Source of the DNA: a marine actinobacterium MedAcidi-G3 | GTDB taxonomy: Bacteria; Actinomycetota; Acidimicrobiia; Acidimicrobiales; Poriferisodalaceae | DNA: 64,000 nucleotides | NCBI GenBank assembly: GCA_000817105.1 | Contig: JUEP01000001.1 | Span: 45,095 to 109,094, forward strand | Direction of reading: 5' to 3' | In this document: piece after piece, positions 57,499 through 64,000 of the stretch | Layout: each line of letters opens with the position of its first letter | Numbering within the stretch: position 1 is the first letter of the stretch | Notes under the pieces: model-generated | The model's database searches: none | Seen by the model: only the letters and a program-made list of their open reading frames with translations | Told to the model about the DNA's origin: nothing | Program-made: the position numbers and the translations under genes

Positions 57499-59928
57499 AT
57501 GGCAAAAGCGAAAGCCCCCGAACAAATCGCTCGAGAAATCGTTGATATTCCCGTTGACGATGAAATGCGTGACTCGTTTATGCCCTATGCGCTTTCGGTA
57601 ACCACTAGTCGCGCTATCCCCGATGTTCGCGACGGTTTAAAACCTGTTCAACGGCGAATTCTATATGTTATGGCGGACCTGGGTTTGAGGCCGGGAACTC
57701 CGTTTCGTAAGTCAGCTGGAGTGGTAGGGGAGGTAATGGGGAAATACCACCCTCATGGCGACGGCGCCATATACGAGGCCATGGTGCGTATGGGTCAGTC
57801 ATTTTCGATGTCCGTGCCATTTGTTGACCCCAAGGGCAATTTCGGAAGTTTGGATGACCCACCAGCTGCATACCGCTACACGGAAGCCCGCTTGACTGCG
57901 GCAGCAATGGCAATGGTCGAGAATCTGGACGAGGACACGGTTGACTTCGTGGCAAATTTTGACGGCGAGCGCGATGAACCTATTTGTTTGCCGGGTGCGC
58001 TCCCAAACCTTTTAGTAAATGGAGCTTCCGGTATTGCTGTAGGAATGGCCACTAATATGCCGCCTCATAATCTCGCTGAAATTGGTGCTGCTATCGAACA
58101 CGTGTTGCTCAACCGCAGACCAAAGCCGACGGTTCATGAGCTAATGGAGCATGTCGAAGGCCCGGATTTTCCCACGGGTGGGGTTATCGTCGACGACGGA
58201 TCGCTTAGCGAAGCGTACGAAACGGGTCGAGGAACAATACGTATTCGAGCAAGGGCGGAAATCGAGAACATCACTGCGCGCCGACAGGGAATAGTAGTGA
58301 CGGAGTTGCCGTACGCAGTAGGGCCTGAGCGTGTCCAGGCGAAGATTAGGGAGCTGATCGCTGGCGGAAAGCTAGACGGCGTAGCTGCGGTCGTCGACCT
58401 CTCTGACCGTCACCATGGACTGCGTCTAGTGATTGAGTGCAAATCAGGCGTAGGCCCACATTCACTGTTGGAACGACTCTATAGATTGACACCACTAGAA
58501 GAGAGTTTCGGCATTAACAACGTCGCTTTGGTCGATGGTGTACCGACGACACTCGGATTGCGAGACCTCTGTCAGTACTACATAAATCACCGCCTAGATG
58601 TAGTTGTCAGGCGAGCGACTTATCGCCTTAACCGCGCTGAAGAGCGCGAACATATTCTCCTGGGCCTCCTGCGAGCTTTGGACAACATCGATCAGGTGAT
58701 ATCAATAATCCGCGGCTCTAAGGATGCTGCCAGAGCTAAAAGTCAGCTAATAGAAGAATTGAAACTGACCGATGTACAAGCCACTCACATCCTCGATATG
58801 CAGCTGCGTCGGCTCACGGCGCTTGAGGTTGATAAGTTGCGCGCTGAACTTGCTGAACTGCAAGCTGAAATAACTGACCTGAAGAAACTGCTTTCGTCTG
58901 AAACCCGGCAGCGGAACACTGTTCGCGATGAGCTGCGTGAACTCGTTAAGGAGTTTGCGCTGCCGAGGCGAAGCAAGGTGACAAGCGCCTCAGATCTTGT
59001 GACTATCGAGGATAATATTCCTGAGCAAGACTCCTCCGACCTAGAGGAGACCACGGACCAGCCCACTCTGGTGACCTTATCCACCTCAGGGCTTCTTGGC
59101 CGACGATCCCCTAATGAAGAGTTCACGGCGAAGCCCGGTCGTCACGACGTGCTCGCTAGGAGCTTAGAGACGTCGGGTTTTGCCACTGTGTCTGCTCTCA
59201 CTGATCATGGACGGGCCTTGACGGTGCGTGCTCGCGAAATACCCGAGATGGTCAGGGGCAGTCGCGGAGCCTCCGTAACAGAAATGTTCTCATTAAGCCG
59301 GGGTGAGAAAGTCGTGGGCCTATTCGGTGACGGCTCCGATCCAATTGTCTTGGTGACTCGTCAGGGAACAGTTAAACGACTAGAGGCCGATGCCTTGAAG
59401 CGGCTCCGCTCGGGTAGTTCCGCGATCAACCTTAAGGGCGATGATCGCGTTGTGTCCGCCTTCGTAGCGAGCGAAGATAGTGAAATTGTTATGATCGCTT
59501 CTGATGGTCAGGCATTGCGGACTGCAGCAGCCGGCGTCTCCCTTCAAGGCCCAGGAGCCGGTGGAGTAGCCGGGATGAAATTGAAGCCGGGTTCTAATGT
59601 GATGGCCGCTGGCATCGTTGAATTCGGTGCTGCTGTGGTGGTGATTAGTGACGAAGGCGCGATCAAAGCCACCGACGTAGCGGAGATTCCCAGCAAAGGT
59701 CGAGCAACAGGGGGTGTTCGGACAGTCAAATGGCGAGATTTCGAAACGACAGCTGCCTTCGGTTGGGTTGGTCGAGGCCAGCAGCTCGCAGCAGTTGTGG
59801 CCGACGCTAGCGACAGCAAAAAAGCAACGGGTGCACCGGTACCTCTATCTTTAGAACTGACACGGCGTGATGGTATGACAAGTGCTGGTGAGGATCGGAT
59901 ATTACTGATCGGGGAGTACCGCTTGTAA
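57499..59928 (+). CDS. parC: Type IIA topoisomerase subunit A (ParC/GyrA family)
   Basis: [72 protein letters not shown]; no canonical QRRGGKG GyrA box. Confidence 0.88.
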   Translation: MAKAKAPEQIAREIVDIPVDDEMRDSFMPYALSVTTSRAIPDVRDGLKPVQRRILYVMADLGLRPGTPFRKSAGVVGEVMGKYHPHGDGAIYEAMVRMGQSFSMSVPFVDPKGNFGSLDDPPAAYRYTEARLTAAAMAMVENLDEDTVDFVANFDGERDEPICLPGALPNLLVNGASGIAVGMATNMPPHNLAEIGAAIEHVLLNRRPKPTVHELMEHVEGPDFPTGGVIVDDGSLSEAYETGRGTIRIRARAEIENITARRQGIVVTELPYAVGPERVQAKIRELIAGGKLDGVAAVVDLSDRHHGLRLVIECKSGVGPHSLLERLYRLTPLEESFGINNVALVDGVPTTLGLRDLCQYYINHRLDVVVRRATYRLNRAEEREHILLGLLRALDNIDQVISIIRGSKDAARAKSQLIEELKLTDVQATHILDMQLRRLTALEVDKLRAELAELQAEITDLKKLLSSETRQRNTVRDELRELVKEFALPRRSKVTSASDLVTIEDNIPEQDSSDLEETTDQPTLVTLSTSGLLGRRSPNEEFTAKPGRHDVLARSLETSGFATVSALTDHGRALTVRAREIPEMVRGSRGASVTEMFSLSRGEKVVGLFGDGSDPIVLVTRQGTVKRLEADALKRLRSGSSAINLKGDDRVVSAFVASEDSEIVMIASDGQALRTAAAGVSLQGPGAGGVAGMKLKPGSNVMAAGIVEFGAAVVVISDEGAIKATDVAEIPSKGRATGGVRTVKWRDFETTAAFGWVGRGQQLAAVVADASDSKKATGAPVPLSLELTRRDGMTSAGEDRILLIGEYRL

Positions 59929-61982
59929 TGGCCGCTGGTACCAAGAGAAATCAAACCAAAGAGGGTGCCGGGAGTTACACGGCTGAACACATCGAGGTGC
60001 TTGAAGGTCTTGAGGCGGTGCGGAAACGCCCCGGTATGTACATCGGAGGCACAGGATCAGGAGGCCTTACACACCTGCTCTGGGAAATTATCGACAATGG
60101 TGTCGATGAAGCCGCCGCAGGCCACGCAAAAATCGTGGAAGTCATTTTTCACCCAGACGGTTCCTACGAGGTCACTGACGATGGGCGGGGTATACCGATT
60201 GAGGTAAAAGACGGAAGTATCACTGCGCTCGAAGTCGTATTCACAGAGCTACATGCCGGGGGCAAATTCGGTAATGGTGCTTATGGCGCATCTGGAGGTC
60301 TCCATGGGGTAGGTGCCTCCGTGGTCAACGCGTTGTCCAGTCGTATGGTGGTTGAAGTTGATCGCAAAAGCGCCACTCACTGTCTGGCTTTTAAAGAGCA
60401 AGTTGCGGGCCAAGTTGGAAACAGCGGGCGTTTCGTTCCCGGTCACAGCTTGCGGAAAACGGGCAAAGTCCCCTCGGGTCGAACTGGCACTCGTGTTCGG
60501 TTTTGGCCCGATAAGGACATCTTCGACCCAGACGCTGAGATTAACTATGAAGAAGTCCGAGAACGTTTAGGGCAGATCTGTTTCCTGGTGCCTGGGTTGA
60601 AGATTCGGTTGGCCGACAAGCGCAAAGGCTCCAAGCGCCCGTCTGAAGAGTTTGTATCGAAGGGCGGATTGGCGGACTACGTCGATTTCTTATCAGGTGA
60701 AAACACTTCTGTGACTGGCCTGGTGCGAGTTCAAGGTGTTGGCGAGTTTCTAGAGAAAGTCCCCGTTGACGGCAAGCTGACGGAGGTCACGAGGGAATGT
60801 CAAGTCGATATTGCACTTAAGTGGGTTCAGAACTACGAGAGTCAGATAGTGAGCTTCGTGAACACAATCCCTACGCCTGATGGTGGCACGCACGTAGCGG
60901 GCTTCGAGCGTTCTCTCACCACCTCTCTAAACCAAGCGCTCGCTGCCGCTGACCCCCGCAAACTCCGGAAACTGAAAGAAGAAGCGAAAGTCCAAAAAGA
61001 GGACGCCCAGGAAGGCCTGATAGCTGTCATACGTGCGGTATTCCCCGAGCCGCAATTTCGGGGTCAGACGAAACGCGAGTTGGGTACTCCCGAAGTTCAA
61101 AAGATTGTCGGAGCCATTGCGCGGGATGGCCTTAAAGCATGGTTTGAGGGGACGGCGAAAGGTTCTAAGAAAATCCACGTTAAAGCAATCTTGGACAAGG
61201 CAACCGAAGCCATCGTGAACAGGGTCAGTACAAAACAGGCGCTTGACAATCGACGAAAAGCAGCTCAGCTTGGAAACAACGGTCTGCCTGACAAATTGTC
61301 TGATTGTCGCTTGCATCCCGATGGAGAACTACTGATCGTCGAGGGCGACTCAGCAGCCGGGCCCGCCAAACGAGCTCGCGACAGCGCCTGGCAAGCCGTC
61401 TTGCCTCTCAGGGGCAAAGTAGTCAATGCTGGTAAGGGAACAAAGAAGGCGGTCCTGGACAACGCTGAGGCGACAGCACTATTCACTGCAGTGGGGTCTG
61501 GGTCAGGTCCGGAATTCGATCTTTCGGCACGTCGGTACGACCGAATAATCCTCCTAGCTGACGCTGATGTTGATGGCAGTCATATCCGATGTCTGGTGTT
61601 GACATTGATTTATCACTACATGAGGCCGCTTCTTGCGAATGGTCATGTTTATGCAGCGCAGCCGCCCACTCATGCTTTGGTAATGGGTCAAGACAAAGAG
61701 TTTGTTTACTCCGAAGAGGAACTCGATCTGCGCGTTGCTGAGTTGACGGGAAAAGGTAGGCGTTATCGTGTTACCAGGTTCAAGGGCTTGGGTGAAATGG
61801 ATGATGATGAGCTTTTGGAGACCACGCTGAACCCCGAAACACGGGTTTTGCGACGAATAACGCTCGATGATGCCAAGACTGCAGAAAGAGCTTTCACGGT
61901 CATGATGGGCGCGCCCGTCGAACCCCGCAAGGAGTTCATTATCAAACACAGCAAAGACTATGGACACGCCTTGGACGTTTAG
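59928..61982 (+). CDS. parE: Type IIA topoisomerase subunit B (ParE/GyrB family)
   Basis: VRKRPGMYIGGTGSGGLTHLLWEIIDN, GGLHGVGASVVNALS, EGDSAAGPAKRARDSAWQAVLPLRGK, ADADVDGSHIR. Confidence 0.92.
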   Translation: MAAGTKRNQTKEGAGSYTAEHIEVLEGLEAVRKRPGMYIGGTGSGGLTHLLWEIIDNGVDEAAAGHAKIVEVIFHPDGSYEVTDDGRGIPIEVKDGSITALEVVFTELHAGGKFGNGAYGASGGLHGVGASVVNALSSRMVVEVDRKSATHCLAFKEQVAGQVGNSGRFVPGHSLRKTGKVPSGRTGTRVRFWPDKDIFDPDAEINYEEVRERLGQICFLVPGLKIRLADKRKGSKRPSEEFVSKGGLADYVDFLSGENTSVTGLVRVQGVGEFLEKVPVDGKLTEVTRECQVDIALKWVQNYESQIVSFVNTIPTPDGGTHVAGFERSLTTSLNQALAAADPRKLRKLKEEAKVQKEDAQEGLIAVIRAVFPEPQFRGQTKRELGTPEVQKIVGAIARDGLKAWFEGTAKGSKKIHVKAILDKATEAIVNRVSTKQALDNRRKAAQLGNNGLPDKLSDCRLHPDGELLIVEGDSAAGPAKRARDSAWQAVLPLRGKVVNAGKGTKKAVLDNAEATALFTAVGSGSGPEFDLSARRYDRIILLADADVDGSHIRCLVLTLIYHYMRPLLANGHVYAAQPPTHALVMGQDKEFVYSEEELDLRVAELTGKGRRYRVTRFKGLGEMDDDELLETTLNPETRVLRRITLDDAKTAERAFTVMMGAPVEPRKEFIIKHSKDYGHALDV

Positions 61983-62078
61983 GGTCTAGCGCTCATAAGC
62001 TACATTATGTAACGTAGTGTAATTATGCTATGAATCCCAGAACATCGCCGTAATGGAACCGGCCAGGTTGGCTAGTGC

Positions 62079-62276
62079 CTATCGGTCTCGTCCGCCGGTT
62101 CGTTTGGGGGCGCCTCCCCCGTAACCGGTGTTTTTGCCAGCGGACCGACCGGTTGTTGGCCTGCCCTGTTGCTGCGATTGTTTTGCTTCGATTGCCTGCT
62201 TGACTTTGTCAGGCAAGGAGTCAAGCTTGTCTCGTTTAGGTTTTCGAGCGGATTTGGGTTTTTTCGGTCGGGCCAC
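62079..62276 (-). CDS. Small highly basic hypothetical protein
   Basis: MARPKKPKSARKPKRDKLDSLPDKVKQAIEAKQ...GGGAPKRTGGRDR; TAAGAT-N6-GTG upstream. Confidence 0.65.
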   Translation of the reverse strand: MARPKKPKSARKPKRDKLDSLPDKVKQAIEAKQSQQQGRPTTGRSAGKNTGYGGGAPKRTGGRDR

Positions 62277-62282
62277 GACATG

Positions 62283-62288
62283 ATCTTA
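62283..62288 (-). promoter_or_regulatory. Candidate leaderless -10 TAAGAT-N6-GTG
   Basis: Plus-strand ATCTTA, 6 nt from GTG 62276. Confidence 0.45.
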
Positions 62289-62312
62289 CGTACTCGAAGG
62301 GTTCAGAAAGCG

Positions 62313-62618
62313 CTATTCCTTGTTTCGACGCATTTTGACGATGTATCCATTCTCAGCGGCTACCCCTTCCAACCCCAGCCGGGTCGTTTGCTGCTCTTCA
62401 CGCCCGGGTACAAGACGTCCGTTTGCGGTAACAACTCTCCACCAGGGGTAGCCGTCGCTGTTGCGCAGGAAGCTCCCGACAGCTCGTGCGCTCCGAGGAA
62501 AGCCAGCTTCCTGTGCTACTTCGCCGTAGGTCAAGACCTCGCCCGGTTTTATAGACTTGAGGACTTCACCCACTGCTTGCCGGAAGGGGTAATTCTCGAC
62601 ACGACTGTCAGGCTCCAC
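62313..62618 (-). CDS. MGMT-family alkyltransferase-like (ATL) protein, PWWRVV motif
   Basis: IKPGEVLTYGEVAQEAGFPRSARAVGSFLRNSDGYPWWRVVTANGRL; start uncertain. Confidence 0.85.
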   Translation of the reverse strand: MEPDSRVENYPFRQAVGEVLKSIKPGEVLTYGEVAQEAGFPRSARAVGSFLRNSDGYPWWRVVTANGRLVPGREEQQTTRLGLEGVAAENGYIVKMRRNKE

Positions 62619-62702
62619 GCACCGATGTTGCCAGATGATTACGCTGTGCAGAGAACAGGGCGGGATTTTTTGTCTTGGTAGCTGAGGATCAAGGGGGCAA
62701 GT

Positions 62703-64000
62703 ATGGCTGAATATGACATTCATATAGCTGGAGGGACAATTGTCGACGGGACGCGTGTTCCGAGATTCAAAGGCGATTTGTGGATCAAGGATGGCACGAT
62801 CTCGAAGATCGGCGGTCGGGCAGATGGAGTCGCTAAGGAAGTGGTGGACGCGAGTGGAAAGATTGTGGCGCCCGGATTCGTTGACCTACATACCCACTAT
62901 GACGCACAAATTCGTTGGGATCCCTGGTGCACGATTTCGGGTTACCACGGTGTGACGTCTGTCGTTCTTGGAAACTGTGGCTTTGGCTTTGCTCCTGTGG
63001 CGGAAGATTTTCGCGAGCGTTCTATGTTGACGATGACTCGCACTGAGGCGATCCCATTCGAATCGATGAAACAAGGTATGGATTGGGACTGGGAAACAAT
63101 CCCTGAATATCTTGATTCGCTAGATCGTGCCCCGAAGGGTGTCAACGTTATCCAGTACATGCCCACCGCTTCCTTGATGACTTATGTGATGGGTTTGGAA
63201 AAGGCGAAGGCCGGCACACCGGCGTCAGATGTTGAGCGTAAAGAGATGGCTCGGCTCTTACATGAGGGAATGGACGCTGGGTTGTGTGGGTTTTCGATTC
63301 AACGGTTGGGGCCAGATAGCGTTCAGGCGGATTTCGATGGTAGTCCCATGGTTACTGACATCATGTGTGATGAAGACATTCTAAATCTGGCACAGGTTTT
63401 GGCTGATCGTGACGAGGGCTTTATCCAAATCACACAAGGCACTGGTGATATTAGAGGCGACATAGCATTTCTTGAAGAGCTTGCGGCTGTTGCTCAGCGA
63501 CCGCTTCTCCATAATGTGGTTGCCCCTGCTCGTCAGGACCCCGAAGTTCATCGACGTCCCTTGCGCTGGATTGACGGTTGCCGTGAAAAGGGTTTACCAA
63601 TTTACGCTCAGTGCGGAACTGGCCGAGCTGGTTTCGCGTTCACTTTGGAGCACTGGAATCTTTATGATGCCTCTCCCGCTTGGAGAGCAGTAACGACCGG
63701 GTCAAAAGAAGAGAAAATTGCCAAAATGCAAGACCCTGAACTGCGGCGCGCTTTGGTCGAAGAGGCCGAGGAGGCTGATCGGCGCTTGCAGGTTATTCAG
63801 GCCGGGGTCGGCGGGAATCCACGTAGCTTGGTTGTCCAGGGTGTGAATAGACAAGCAGACCTGCAGGAGTATGTTGGTAAATCGGTCGGAGAGATTGGGG
63901 AAGCTGAAGGCAAACATCACATCGAAGTAATGCTGGACTTATCGTTGCGTGGCGACCTAAACGTTGAGTTTTTAGGACCAGACAAGGGTTCGAACGCCGA
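62703..64000 (+). CDS. Amidohydrolase, N-acyl-D-amino-acid deacylase-like, truncated by window end
   Basis: Open frame from ATG 62703: MAEYDIHIAGGTIVDGTRVPRFKGDLWI...APGFVDLHTHYDAQIRWDPW; RBS AAGGGGG; no stop before 64000. Confidence 0.88.
   Translation, partial: MAEYDIHIAGGTIVDGTRVPRFKGDLWIKDGTISKIGGRADGVAKEVVDASGKIVAPGFVDLHTHYDAQIRWDPWCTISGYHGVTSVVLGNCGFGFAPVAEDFRERSMLTMTRTEAIPFESMKQGMDWDWETIPEYLDSLDRAPKGVNVIQYMPTASLMTYVMGLEKAKAGTPASDVERKEMARLLHEGMDAGLCGFSIQRLGPDSVQADFDGSPMVTDIMCDEDILNLAQVLADRDEGFIQITQGTGDIRGDIAFLEELAAVAQRPLLHNVVAPARQDPEVHRRPLRWIDGCREKGLPIYAQCGTGRAGFAFTLEHWNLYDASPAWRAVTTGSKEEKIAKMQDPELRRALVEEAEEADRRLQVIQAGVGGNPRSLVVQGVNRQADLQEYVGKSVGEIGEAEGKHHIEVMLDLSLRGDLNVEFLGPDKGSNA

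Noticed and set aside
1-64000. CRISPR arrays, tRNA/rRNA genes, transposases, prophage
   Set aside because: None seen by eye; tRNAs could be missed without a covariance-model search such as tRNAscan-SE

Overview
Gene-dense bacterial chromosome segment, most like an uncultured Actinobacteria/Acidimicrobiia-type genome. This is inferred from the Pup-proteasome locus, an FbiC fusion, a MarP protease, a DUF3151 protein and M23 proteins with GYWLVA-type repeats; no search was run. About 65 CDS were called, mostly housekeeping and catabolic. The centrepiece is a complete Pup-proteasome locus: ARC/Mpa ATPase, Dop, Pup ending GGE, PrcB, PrcA and PafA. It is flanked by trmI, marP, lepB, tatA/tatC and a HelY-like helicase. 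Other genes include pyruvate kinase, transketolase, a split transaldolase, fbiC with an HxlR regulator, a glcDEF-like oxidase, RNase D, mobA and a type IIA topoisomerase pair. I saw no tRNA, rRNA, CRISPR array, transposase or prophage. The most interesting points are: (1) a recurrent leaderless-promoter architecture, TAnnnT exactly 6-7 nt upstream of the start codon, at about 13 genes, including two divergent gene pairs only 21-22 bp apart with overlapping -10 boxes; (2) a transaldolase split by an apparent deletion and frameshift; (3) a double-ThyX-like protein with rearranged motifs; (4) a degenerate GGDEF protein; (5) a standalone lipid-kinase C-terminal-like protein; (6) a candidate leaderless uORF plus hairpin; (7) a bacterial DUF3524/QTMAN-like glycosyltransferase next to a DUF4031 protein. 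No clearly new multi-gene system was seen. The overlapping leaderless divergent promoters are the best candidate for undescribed biology.
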